This document shows, piece after piece, positions 1-7,471 of a stretch of 64,000 nucleotides of DNA (positions are counted from its first letter, which is position 1; every line of letters begins with the position of its first letter). Location: positions 372,001 to 436,000 of the forward strand of contig DAOSXA010000002.1 in the NCBI GenBank assembly GCA_035380245.1. The letters are read 5' to 3'. Below the pieces are notes generated by a model, which was not told where the DNA came from, did no database searches, and worked only from the letters and a program-made list of their open reading frames with translations. The position numbers and the translations under genes were made by a program. The DNA comes from Candidatus Zixiibacteriota bacterium (GTDB taxonomy: Bacteria > Zixibacteria > MSB-5A5 > GN15 > FEB-12).

Positions 1-166
1 GGGCGGCAGACGTCCACGTCTGTCCCCAATATATTGTCGAAACTTCGCTTCGCGATCCGCCTTCGGCGGACAGGAGTTTCGACCTACTCAAGCTATCTTC
101 AGAAAATCCGAGCAAGCCTCGGGCCACCCATCCACGGTCTGCGGTGCCCCGCCCCTCGGGTGGGAC
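1..166. repeat. GC-rich palindromic repeat cluster downstream of the dnaJ-type gene
   Basis: No gene is visible. The stretch contains stacked inverted repeats: GGCAGACGT/ACGTCTGTC near 5-24, a 9-bp outer stem at 36-44 with 75-83, enclosing TCCGCC/GGCGGA at 56-61 with 65-70. Around 120-166 lies a degenerate, inverted version of the CCCACCCGT-GG-ACGGGTGGG palindrome that is found intact at 4193, 4388 and 4450. The opening bases also resemble the GGCGGCAGACC...GGTCTGCCC hairpin of the 4.1-4.4 kb repeats. It looks like a decayed member of the same repeat family; it could also serve as a 3' structure for the chaperone transcript. Confidence 0.55.
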
Positions 167-183
167 CTTCTCATTCGAGAACC

Positions 184-1137
184 TCACCCCTCCCACTTCT
201 CCAGGAACGCCCGTTGTTCGTCGGAGAGCGAGGTCGGCAGCGTGACATTAATCGTCACGAACAGATCACCGGTCTTGCCGTTAAGTTCCAGCCCGAGTCC
301 TTTCAGCCGCATCTTCGTTCCCGGCTGTGTGCCGGGCTTCAGGTTCAAAGCCACCGTCTTGGTCAGCGACTTCACCTCCACCTTGCCGCCGAGGATCGCC
401 CGCGTGAACGGCACCTCCACGGAAGTGTGAATGTCGTTTCCTTTACGATCGAACTGTTGATCTGTCATCACCTTCACCGTTATTATCAAATCACCGTTGT
501 TGCCACCCATCTGTCCCGGAGCACCGAGTCCGGCCAGACGAATCTTGCCGCCGTTCTCGATTCCTTTCGGGATTTTAACCGAGATTTTCCTGTCTCCCGG
601 CTGCAACACCAACACTCTTTTAGTCCCGCCAATCGCTTCACGGAACGTGACCGTCAATTCAGCTTTGGCATTGGCGCCTCGGCGCGGTCGTTGGCGTCTG
701 AAACCACCCGCCTGCGCTTTCCCAAACGGGGTTCCGCTTCCGCCGCCGAAAAACGACGACAGAATATCCTCCAGCCCGCCGAGACCGTCTACTCCTCCGC
801 CGAACCGGAACGACTGAAAACCGCCCCGTCCCTGGGGTCCCTGGCGGAAGAACTGCGAGAAATCATCGCTGCCCGGACCTCTGCCCGCTCCAGGATAACC
901 GCCCGGTTGTCCGGCAAAGGCGCCGTATTTGAGCATGGTGTCGTACTCTGCGCGCTTTTTCGGATCGGCCAGCGTCTCGTGCGCTTCGGATATCTCCTTG
1001 AAACGGCTTTCCGCCGCCTTGTCTCCCTTGTTGCGATCAGGGTGATACTTCTTTGCCAGGGTGCGAAACGCCTTTTTAATCTCGTCCTGAGAAGCATCCT
1101 CGCTCACACCAAGAGTTTTATAGTAGTTTTCACTCAC
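184..1137 (-). CDS. J-domain co-chaperone, DnaJ/CbpA type without zinc finger
   Basis: Co-chaperone that stimulates the DnaK ATPase and delivers unfolded substrates. The J domain occupies about residues 4-68 with the HPD motif at 32-34, followed by a Gly/Phe-rich linker (about 72-135) and the C-terminal substrate-binding beta domains (about 150-305). The four CxxCxGxG zinc-finger repeats of canonical DnaJ are missing, and at 317 residues it matches CbpA-type (class B) J proteins. I chose the GTG at 1137 because a GAGGTGAT ribosome site lies about 8 bases upstream and the J domain starts immediately. It follows dnaK on the same strand (176 bp gap), so it is probably the main J partner of that DnaK. 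Function is certain at family level; whether it is the housekeeping DnaJ or a CbpA paralogue cannot be told from this window. Confidence 0.93.
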   Translation of the reverse strand: MSENYYKTLGVSEDASQDEIKKAFRTLAKKYHPDRNKGDKAAESRFKEISEAHETLADPKKRAEYDTMLKYGAFAGQPGGYPGAGRGPGSDDFSQFFRQGPQGRGGFQSFRFGGGVDGLGGLEDILSSFFGGGSGTPFGKAQAGGFRRQRPRRGANAKAELTVTFREAIGGTKRVLVLQPGDRKISVKIPKGIENGGKIRLAGLGAPGQMGGNNGDLIITVKVMTDQQFDRKGNDIHTSVEVPFTRAILGGKVEVKSLTKTVALNLKPGTQPGTKMRLKGLGLELNGKTGDLFVTINVTLPTSLSDEQRAFLEKWEG

Positions 1138-1237
1138 TAAAGCATCACCTCGTTTATTTCAGAGTCACCGTCCGACAGGATATATCGAATTAACCTCACC
1201 GGTTTATACCACATGCGGGCTTCAACAAAGCCACGAA

Positions 1238-1256
1238 GGCGGAGAATCGCTCCGCC
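1238..1256. other. Short hairpin between dnaK and the J-protein gene
   Basis: A perfect 7-bp inverted repeat, GGCGGAG/CTCCGCC with a five-base loop, sits in the dnaK to J-protein spacer. On the minus strand it is followed by a weakly T-rich stretch rather than a T run, so it may act as a processing or attenuation structure rather than a full terminator. Confidence 0.35.
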
Positions 1257-1313
1257 TCCGTCTCTTTGTTATATCCTGCTGCCGTCCCGGCAGCTCGGAC
1301 CGGTGCCTTAGCA

Positions 1314-3224
1314 TTACTTCACTTCTTCGAAATCGGCGTCCACGACATTCTCATCGTTGCCGCTCGCTTCGGCATTGCCGTTGTCGGACGGCTGCCCGCC
1401 CGGCGTCGGTCCTGCCTGTTGCGCTCCGGCGGCCTGGTACATCTCAGCCGAGGCATTCTGCCAGAGCTGGTTCAGCGCATCGGCCGCGGATCTGATTTCT
1501 TCGGCATTGTCGCCGCCGAGAGCATCCTTTACCCGCGCCTGGGCCGCTTCGAGTTTCGAGCACGTCTCCGGAGTCAGCTTGTCGCCGTACTCCTTGAGCT
1601 GCTTCTCACTCTGGAACAGCGAGGCATCGGCCTGGTTTCGCGTTTCTATCCGGCTCTTCTTCTCCTTATCATCGGACTCGTGTTTCTTGGCATCCTCGAC
1701 CATACGGTCGATCTCCGCCTGCGACAGTCCGGAGGAAGCCTCAATCCTGATATTCTGCGACTTGCCGGTGGCCATGTCCTTCGCGCTGACGTTCAGGATG
1801 CCGTTGGCGTCGATATCGAACGTTACCTCGATCTGCGGCAGGCCGCGCGGCGCCGGCGGGATCCCATCCAGAATAAACCGTCCAATCGTCTTATTATCAA
1901 CCGCCATTTCACGCTCACCCTGCAGCACGTGGATATCCACCTGCGGCTGGTTGTCGGATGCGGTCGAGAATATCTGCGATTTCTTGGTCGGTATCGTCGT
2001 GTTTCGCTCGATAATTCGCGTCGTCACCCCGCCCAGCGTCTCCAGGCCGAGCGACAGCGGCGTTACGTCGAGCAACAGCACGTCCTTGACATCGCCGGTC
2101 AGAACACCGCCCTGAATGGCCGCACCGATCGCCACCACCTCGTCCGGATTGACCGAGCTGTTGGGCTCGACTCCGAAGAAGTTCTTGACCATCTCACGCA
2201 CCTTCGGCATACGGGTCATACCGCCGACCAGGATAACATCATCCATCTGGTTGATCTTGAGTCCGGCGTCGTCGAGCGCTTTTTTGAGCGGGTCCATGGT
2301 TCGCTGCAGGAGGTCGTCGACCAACTGCTCGTACTTGGCACGGGTCAGCTTAAGGTTCAAGTGCTTCGGACCGGAAGCATCGGCCGTCACGAACGGCAGA
2401 TTGATATCCGTCTGCATGGTCGTACTCAGTTCGATCTTGGCCTTCTCGGCCGCTTCCTTGAGCCGCTGCAACGCCATCGGGTCTTTGGACAGGTCGATAC
2501 CGTCGGATTTTTTGAACTCGTCAACGAGCCAGTCGATAATCCGCTTATCGAAATCGTCACCGCCCAGATGGGTATCACCGTTGGTGGAAAGTACCTCGAA
2601 CACCCCGTCCTGGAGGTCCAGGATGGAGATATCGAACGTACCGCCGCCGAGGTCGTACACCGCGACCTTGCCGGTCTTCTTTTTATCGAGACCGTAAGCC
2701 AGCGCCGCCGCGGTCGGTTCGTTGATGATTCGCTCAACCTCAAGCCCGGCAATCTTGCCGGCGTCCTTGGTGGCCTGTCGCTGACGGTCGTTAAAATAAG
2801 CCGGGACCGTAATCACGGCCTTTTTGACCTTTTCGCCAAGGTACTCCTCGGCGGTCTTTTTCATCTTACCCAGAATCATGGCCGATATCTGGGCCGGGGC
2901 ATACTCCTTGTCTCCCATGACCACGACCGGCTCACCGGAGCTGTTGGCCTTGACCTTGTACGGGAAGTTCTTGATCTCCTCGGAGACCTCATCGAACTTA
3001 CGCCCCATGAAACGTTTGATCGAAAACACCGTGTTGAGCGGGTTGGTTACCGCCTGACGCTTGGCCACGGTGCCCACCAGCCGCTCGCCGTTCTTGTCGA
3101 TCGCCACCACCGACGGCGTCGTGCGACCGCCTTCGGAATTGGCAATCACGCTCGGCTGAGAACCCTCGATCACCGATACGACACTGTTGGTCGTTCCTAA
3201 ATCTATTCCGATAATTTTATTCAT
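1314..3224 (-). CDS. Chaperone protein DnaK (Hsp70)
   Basis: ATP-dependent cytoplasmic Hsp70 chaperone. The 636-residue length is normal. The phosphate-binding loop GIDLGTTNS lies at residues 5-13; the second loop (DLGGGTFD) and the GGMTRMP segment follow in the nucleotide-binding domain, then the linker and beta-sandwich substrate domain (about 390-505) and the helical lid. The C terminus ends in an acidic DADFEEVK tail similar to other bacterial DnaKs. The ATG at 3224 is preceded by GAGGTGAG. It lies between hsp20 (upstream) and the J-protein gene (downstream) on the same strand; grpE is not in the window. A strong terminator-like hairpin separates it from hsp20, so it probably has its own promoter or is reached by read-through. 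Confidence 0.98.
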   Translation of the reverse strand: MNKIIGIDLGTTNSVVSVIEGSQPSVIANSEGGRTTPSVVAIDKNGERLVGTVAKRQAVTNPLNTVFSIKRFMGRKFDEVSEEIKNFPYKVKANSSGEPVVVMGDKEYAPAQISAMILGKMKKTAEEYLGEKVKKAVITVPAYFNDRQRQATKDAGKIAGLEVERIINEPTAAALAYGLDKKKTGKVAVYDLGGGTFDISILDLQDGVFEVLSTNGDTHLGGDDFDKRIIDWLVDEFKKSDGIDLSKDPMALQRLKEAAEKAKIELSTTMQTDINLPFVTADASGPKHLNLKLTRAKYEQLVDDLLQRTMDPLKKALDDAGLKINQMDDVILVGGMTRMPKVREMVKNFFGVEPNSSVNPDEVVAIGAAIQGGVLTGDVKDVLLLDVTPLSLGLETLGGVTTRIIERNTTIPTKKSQIFSTASDNQPQVDIHVLQGEREMAVDNKTIGRFILDGIPPAPRGLPQIEVTFDIDANGILNVSAKDMATGKSQNIRIEASSGLSQAEIDRMVEDAKKHESDDKEKKSRIETRNQADASLFQSEKQLKEYGDKLTPETCSKLEAAQARVKDALGGDNAEEIRSAADALNQLWQNASAEMYQAAGAQQAGPTPGGQPSDNGNAEASGNDENVVDADFEEVK

Positions 3225-3250
3225 TTTCTCACCTCGTTATTTCCGTAAGA

Positions 3251-3276
3251 AAGGCCGGTCGTTGGCGACCGGCCTT
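3251..3276 (-). terminator. Terminator/attenuator hairpin between hsp20 and dnaK
   Basis: A perfect 11-bp inverted repeat AAGGCCGGTCG/CGACCGGCCTT with a 4-base loop. Read on the minus strand it follows hsp20 and is trailed by TTTCTTA, so it would end or attenuate the hsp20 transcript before dnaK. Confidence 0.75.
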
Positions 3277-3328
3277 CCTGGTTTTTCATTCAAGGGCTAC
3301 CGGCTTCAGGCCGGACATTGCCACCTTG

Positions 3329-3760
3329 TTAGCTGACCTTGACATCGATCTGTTTCGGCTTGGTTTCTTCCTTGCGCGAGAGCTGGACGGTCAGCAATCC
3401 GTTCTTGTAGTCGGCCGCGACGTTTTCAGTGTCGACATAATCCGGCAGCGTGAACGACCGGCTGAAAGACCCGGTAACGATCTCGTTACGAACGATGCCG
3501 TTTTCGTTCTCGGCCGATTCGAACTTCCGTTCACCGTGAACCGTAAGGAGCTTGTGCTCGACCGTGACGTTGATGTCTTTCTTGTCCATACCGGGCAATT
3601 CGAAAGTCAGCACAACGTTGTCCTTGGTTTCTTTGATGTTGACCCTTGGGACAAAATCCGCGCAATCGTCGCAGTCAACGACATTGTTGCGGGTGAACAT
3701 CCGGTTGAACATCTGATCAACCTCTTTCGAGATTCTGCTTGGGTTTACCAGGTAAGTCAT
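3329..3760 (-). CDS. Small heat-shock protein, Hsp20/alpha-crystallin family
   Basis: ATP-independent holdase that keeps unfolding proteins soluble for DnaK. The 143-residue product has a short N-terminal arm (MTYLVNPSR..., with the VDQMFNRMF segment) followed by the alpha-crystallin domain. Its hallmark late strand reads GLLTVQLSRKEE, the family's G-x-L-x-V signature, near residue 130. The frame is open further upstream, but I chose the ATG at 3760 because GGAGGT lies 6-7 bases before it and the upstream residues are basic and low in complexity, unlike the family. It is the first gene of the hsp20-dnaK-dnaJ block, and a terminator follows it. No CIRCE operator is visible upstream. Confidence 0.93.
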   Translation of the reverse strand: MTYLVNPSRISKEVDQMFNRMFTRNNVVDCDDCADFVPRVNIKETKDNVVLTFELPGMDKKDINVTVEHKLLTVHGERKFESAENENGIVRNEIVTGSFSRSFTLPDYVDTENVAADYKNGLLTVQLSRKEETKPKQIDVKVS

Positions 3761-3824
3761 TTTAACACCTCCGTGTATCCAGTTCTTTTTCTTTTTGTCT
3801 CGTTTATTTTTGTCATTCGCCTGG

Positions 3825-3854
3825 ATTATAATCAAACGGCGTGCCAAAACTCGT
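3825..3854 (-). promoter_or_regulatory. Possible hsp20 promoter (-10 TATAAT)
   Basis: A perfect TATAAT lies on the minus strand at 3825-3830, about 65 bases before the hsp20 start. No good -35 hexamer is found at 16-18 bp (CGAGTT is the best), and neither a sigma-32 type CTTGAA/CCCCAT pair nor a CIRCE repeat is seen. It may be activator-dependent or a chance match. Confidence 0.3.
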
Positions 3855-3912
3855 AACACGATGGATAGTAGACACATAGCATATTCGCCTCACAGCCACT
3901 GGCAGAAAAAGA

Positions 3913-3997
3913 CCGCCATACTGGCAGTACACACCGCCATGACGGCAGCCACGCTTGCCATTGCGGCAGCCATGTGCGCCATTCTGGCATCTTCCAT
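3913..3997. repeat. Degenerate 21-bp tandem repeat upstream of hsp20
   Basis: Units ending in CCAT recur with exact 21-bp spacing (CCAT at 3916, 3937, 3958, 3979, then a short 15-bp step to 3994). Each carries GGCAG-like and GCCAT elements that are partly palindromic. Reading frames crossing it give only Trp/Ala-rich low-complexity peptides with no family match, so I treat it as a non-coding minisatellite. Confidence 0.6.
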
Positions 3998-4021
3998 ATT
4001 GTCGAATTGTATGGCGGCCGT

Positions 4022-4410
4022 AGCGCGGGATCCCCGCGATCCCGCGCTGTCAACACCAATCTTGGGATGACTCGTTGGAAACGTCTCCCCAAAAACTGCC
4101 ACGGATTCTATGTGGGCCGCAGACCTCCGGGTCTGCCCCTGCAGCAGCCGCCCCCGGAGAACTGTACAACCCGGACATAGATAACATGCAATCCCACCCG
4201 TGGACGGGTGGGCCACCAGCCGGGATCCCCGCGATCCCGCGCTGTCAACACCAATCTTGGGATGAATCGTTGGAAACGTCTCCCCGAAAACTGCCACGGA
4301 TTCTATGTGGGCGGCAGACCTCCTGGTCTGCCCCTGCAGCAGCCGCCCCCGGAGAACTGTACAACCCGGACATAGGTAACATGCAATCCCACCCGTGGAC
4401 GGGTGGGCCT
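4022..4410. repeat. Two tandem 195-bp repeat units rich in palindromes
   Basis: Two nearly identical units (4027-4221 and 4222-4410) differ at only a few bases. Each contains, in order, a GGGATC...GATCCC inverted repeat, a spacer with CAACACCAATCTTGGGATGA, a GGCAGACC/GGTCTGCC hairpin, a CTGCAG-rich stretch and the perfect palindrome CCCACCCGT-GG-ACGGGTGGG. In the first unit the GATCCC palindrome is an uninterrupted 11-bp stem (4022-4032 with 4038-4048). No open frame in it resembles a protein. Between hsp20 and tRNA-Tyr this is about 800 bp of non-coding repeat DNA; no transposase or integrase is nearby. Confidence 0.85.
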
Positions 4411-4449
4411 TGGCTCAGATGAAGGACCGGCATTCCAGATCCTGCAATC

Positions 4450-4518
4450 CCACCCGTGGACGGGTGGGCCACCAGTCAGCGCGGCACAAAGGCCGGGATC
4501 GCGGGGATCCCGGCCTTC
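4450..4518. repeat. Third palindrome copy and 12-bp inverted repeat
   Basis: A third copy of CCCACCCGT-GG-ACGGGTGGG followed by GCCACCAG (4450-4477) is detached from the 195-bp units. It is followed by a perfect 12-bp inverted repeat AAGGCCGGGATC/GATCCCGGCCTT with a GCGGG loop (4490-4501 with 4507-4518). The second element has no T run on either side, so it is a structural repeat rather than a terminator. Confidence 0.7.
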
Positions 4519-4604
4519 GGACTTCGTGAATATCATAGCCGAGCAGGTCTATCTGAGACGTGCCGTGCCTAGCAGGTCTGCCAGCTCCCCCCGATCCCGG
4601 GCAC

Positions 4605-4626
4605 AAAAAAACGGGCGTGGCGCCCG
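4605..4626 (-). terminator. Rho-independent terminator after tRNA-Tyr
   Basis: On the minus strand, 11 bases past the tRNA 3' end, a perfect 6-bp hairpin CGGGCG-CCA-CGCCCG is followed directly by seven T residues. Confidence 0.85.
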
Positions 4627-4637
4627 CAATAAAAAAG

Positions 4638-4719
4638 TGGTGGGGGAAGGATTCGAACCTTCGAAGGCTGAGCCGACAGATTTACAGTCTGTTCCCTTTG
4701 GCCGCTCGGGAACCCCACC
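4638..4719 (-). tRNA. tRNA-Tyr (anticodon GTA)
   Basis: The minus strand folds as a class II tRNA. The acceptor arm GGTGGGG pairs with CCCCACC, the anticodon loop reads ACTGTAAATC with GTA, a long variable arm follows, and the T arm contains GGTTCGAATCC. The discriminator base is A at 4638. The 3' CCA is not encoded in full and must be added. A strong terminator follows. Confidence 0.96.
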
Positions 4720-4839
4720 AACTTTGGAATATGGTATGTATCGGCACTGTGTCCGAAACACAAAGCCCTAATAAATGAGTTAAGCCTTAAAAATCAACGG
4801 AAAAATGCACGCGGAGGCTCTTGTCGGCCAAAAGTTTCG

Positions 4840-5829
4840 CTAATACCGCTCCATCCAGGCTCGAATACGTTCATAACCCTCGTCCGGAATCTGAGCGCCA
4901 TCGACCTGGCAGACCTCAAAGCCACATAGCGCCGCTAAAGTTCCGGCCTGCTCCAAAGACCAACCCTGCACCAAACCGTAAAGGAGTCCGCTTGCCCAGA
5001 GATCCCCGGCGCCGGTGGTATCAACGATATCGCCGCCAGTCACGGCAGTTATTTTTATAACAGCGTCCCCGGCCTGAATCAGAGCTCCCCTGGGGCCGGT
5101 TTTGAGCGCCGCAATCGGAGCTTCCTCGGCCAGCGCGCTGAGCATAGCGCTCTCATCCGTCAGACCGGTGTAGGCGCGGGCTTCATCTTCGTTGGCCAGG
5201 AGAATATCGACATACTCGCGCACCAGTTCATGTAACTTCTCACCGGCCGCTTCAACAACCGTGTAGCTGGCCAGGTCCAGTGAAATCCTTGCCCCGGCCT
5301 CACACGCGGCTTCAAAACAGCGTACGGTCAGGTCCCAGTTGAAAAGGAGATAACCTTCAAGATGAACGATTGCAGCTTCCGCCAGCGGTTCCACGATAAT
5401 CTCTTCCGGGACAATTTCCGAGGATGCTCCCAGGAAGGTAAACATGGTCCGCTGGGCATCCGGCGTAACCAGCGACAAGACCTGCCCGGTGGGGGTGTGT
5501 GAACGGAGCAACATCGGCTCGACGTTCGCTTCCTGCAATGAGCTCTCCAGCCTCTCCCCCAGTTCATCCCGGCCGCATTTACCGATAAAACGCGCCTCAC
5601 CGCCCAGTTGACCGACACCGACGATCGTGTTGCAGGCCGATCCGCCCGGTGATTGTGCCGGGTTTTCCAGTAACTTCGCCACGGTCGCCTCGATAAAAGC
5701 GACCTCAGCCAAAGTCATCCCCCCTTTGGCATGACCGAGCGATTCCACTAGCTGATGCGACTGGTGTGAGATCATATCGACCAGAGCCGAGCCGATCCCG
5801 ACAATTTTCGTTCTTCCGGAGAAATCCAA
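4840..5829 (-). CDS. PfkB-family carbohydrate/nucleoside kinase, adenosine-kinase-like
   Basis: Ribokinase-fold kinase that phosphorylates a sugar or nucleoside hydroxyl with ATP. The N-terminal GIGSALVDM strand, the PGGSACNT substrate motif and the C-terminal signature DTTGAGDLW (catalytic Asp in GAGD) are all present. The overall pattern is that of the adenosine kinase/fructokinase-like subgroup, but the substrate is not proven. Length is about 329 residues. The frame also opens from a GTG at 5865, but I prefer the TTG at 5829: GAGGTG lies 8 bases upstream and homologues begin about ten residues before GIG. It follows the Wzi-like gene on the same strand by about 100 bp and precedes tRNA-Tyr. 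Confidence 0.88.
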   Translation of the reverse strand: MDFSGRTKIVGIGSALVDMISHQSHQLVESLGHAKGGMTLAEVAFIEATVAKLLENPAQSPGGSACNTIVGVGQLGGEARFIGKCGRDELGERLESSLQEANVEPMLLRSHTPTGQVLSLVTPDAQRTMFTFLGASSEIVPEEIIVEPLAEAAIVHLEGYLLFNWDLTVRCFEAACEAGARISLDLASYTVVEAAGEKLHELVREYVDILLANEDEARAYTGLTDESAMLSALAEEAPIAALKTGPRGALIQAGDAVIKITAVTGGDIVDTTGAGDLWASGLLYGLVQGWSLEQAGTLAALCGFEVCQVDGAQIPDEGYERIRAWMERY

Positions 5830-5932
5830 ACTGCTATTCACCTCATATTTCGGGAAACCGTTCACGAATCCGGATCAATAGAGGAAATAAGGCTGTTACG
5901 GTCAAGGATTTATCAGAGGGATGCGGAGACTA

Positions 5933-7456
5933 TCAGTCTCCAACGAACAGATCGAACGAACCGAACCAGGCAACAGCAATGTCCAGGAAGCTGTCGTCGA
6001 CATCACAATTCAGAACATGTTGGGCATTGCTCAGGTCGCTATAACCGGCCGCGAAATCGAGCATGAAGTGGCGTCCGACATAACCGGCAACCGGGATAAA
6101 ACCGGAAACCTTCAGCACCGCACCGAACTGTTTCTGAACCACCCCGGTCGGGAACGGCTCATCGTAGTCGCCGTCGACCAGCAGGAAAGACTCATCCCAG
6201 GGGCTGTAGATAGTTCCCTCGCCATGGCGACAATAGGCTAAACCTATTTCACAGGAGAACGAGGCGGTCGGCCAGAACCGAGCTCCGACATGAAGCGAGT
6301 CGGCGTCCGGGCCGAGCGGATGCCCTAACAGCTTGTTGCGATAGAGATAACGGTTTCGCGGTTTGCGCTGATGATAGGTGCGGTTGGTGATGTGAGTATA
6401 TTCAACGAACAGGTCGGGCTCGAACGACGCCGTTCGCCCGGCGCGATAGAGTCCGGCCATCCCTCCCACCTCGGCCGGTTCCTCGTCTGCTTGTTCCTTG
6501 TCGTCCACCTGGATGTCATCGATCAGCAGTTGGCCGTAGAACGACCAGCCCTTGCGGAAAAACCAGGTGAAATCGCCGCCGAGCATGGTGTTGTCGTCGA
6601 TATTCTCATTGATCTGAGCCGTGTGGAAAAACTGCAGCGGATTGAGATAGTACAACTCCGGCGACCGCCCCGCGCCGCCGAATATGACTGTTTCGAACAA
6701 TGATACCCGCAACGTACGATGCAGGCGCACTGACAAACGATGCATAGCCAGATAGCGGTTGTCGTCAAACGAGTCGACGGGGAAACGAATATAGTCGATA
6801 CTGTCCGGACGCGATTGATCCAGTCGGGCGAATACGAAAGCTATATCCAACCGTCCCTTGGAGAAATGCGCCCCGAGCATGTCGAGCGGCTCAGCCTCGG
6901 CAGACAGCACGAGATTCGTCTCACGCGGTCCCCAGAATAAGTGCTGCCGACCGAAGCTGAAGTCGAACGCACCGACATCGAAGAACAACGCTGCCGTCTC
7001 GACTTCTCCGGCCAGACCGCGCCATTTCTTGCCGGTATAATCCGGATCGAGAGCTTTGGCCCGATCGAGATTAAAACTGACCAGCGCACCCAATGAGCGA
7101 ACAGGACGATAGATAAAGCCACCGGTCAGTTTGGTCAGGTCCTCACTTTTGCGGGACTGTCCGGTTTGAAGTTTCTCCTGAGTGATCGCGAAGCCGCGAA
7201 CATGATCGCCTGAGACCGGATACAAGAGATCGAGAATCGGCGACGACAGCGAGTCGGACAACAGACGCTCGAAGTCACACGACAAGAATGGCCCTTGAGC
7301 CGGCCATGATTGAACTTCGCCGCAGCGCACGGCCTGTTGATAGAGAAGGTCGTATTCGAGGCGAAATGCATAGTCGTTAAGCGGCAGGGCCACTTCAGCG
7401 GACACACTTGTCGCAATCAGTAAAACCGACACTATTGTAATCAGTGCCTTGATCAT
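5933..7456 (-). CDS. Outer-membrane beta-barrel, capsule assembly Wzi-like
   Basis: The protein has a signal peptide (residues 1-20, ending SVSA) followed by about 490 residues of alternating short strands rich in Tyr, Phe and Trp, as in outer-membrane barrels. Segments such as FSFGRQHLFWGPRETN and the late ELYYLNPLQFFH resemble the Wzi/capsule-assembly barrel family, which anchors capsule or exopolysaccharide at the cell surface. The last residues do not form a classical terminal Phe motif. It is the last gene of a minus-strand run that starts with SxtJ and includes a carbamoyltransferase and a glycosyltransferase, so a role in export or surface attachment of that polysaccharide fits. Assignment is by pattern and context. 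Confidence 0.7.
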   Translation of the reverse strand: MIKALITIVSVLLIATSVSAEVALPLNDYAFRLEYDLLYQQAVRCGEVQSWPAQGPFLSCDFERLLSDSLSSPILDLLYPVSGDHVRGFAITQEKLQTGQSRKSEDLTKLTGGFIYRPVRSLGALVSFNLDRAKALDPDYTGKKWRGLAGEVETAALFFDVGAFDFSFGRQHLFWGPRETNLVLSAEAEPLDMLGAHFSKGRLDIAFVFARLDQSRPDSIDYIRFPVDSFDDNRYLAMHRLSVRLHRTLRVSLFETVIFGGAGRSPELYYLNPLQFFHTAQINENIDDNTMLGGDFTWFFRKGWSFYGQLLIDDIQVDDKEQADEEPAEVGGMAGLYRAGRTASFEPDLFVEYTHITNRTYHQRKPRNRYLYRNKLLGHPLGPDADSLHVGARFWPTASFSCEIGLAYCRHGEGTIYSPWDESFLLVDGDYDEPFPTGVVQKQFGAVLKVSGFIPVAGYVGRHFMLDFAAGYSDLSNAQHVLNCDVDDSFLDIAVAWFGSFDLFVGD

Positions 7457-7471
7457 ACCTGCCTCGGGGAT

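Noticed and set aside
34..3200. Long plus-strand open frames opposite the J-protein and dnaK genes
   Set aside because: They are mirror images caused by GC-rich codon usage; the minus-strand frames encode clear J-protein and DnaK proteins with ribosome sites.
3761..3880. CIRCE operator upstream of hsp20
   Set aside because: No TTAGCACTC-N9-GAGTGCTAA or close version was found.
4022..4518. CRISPR array
   Set aside because: The units are about 195 bp long with only two tandem copies and are almost identical throughout; there are no short repeats with unique spacers and no cas genes.
3832..4771. Several short open frames across the repeat field
   Set aside because: They read through palindromes and tandem repeats, lack ribosome sites and show low-complexity or Pro/Gly-rich products with no family match.
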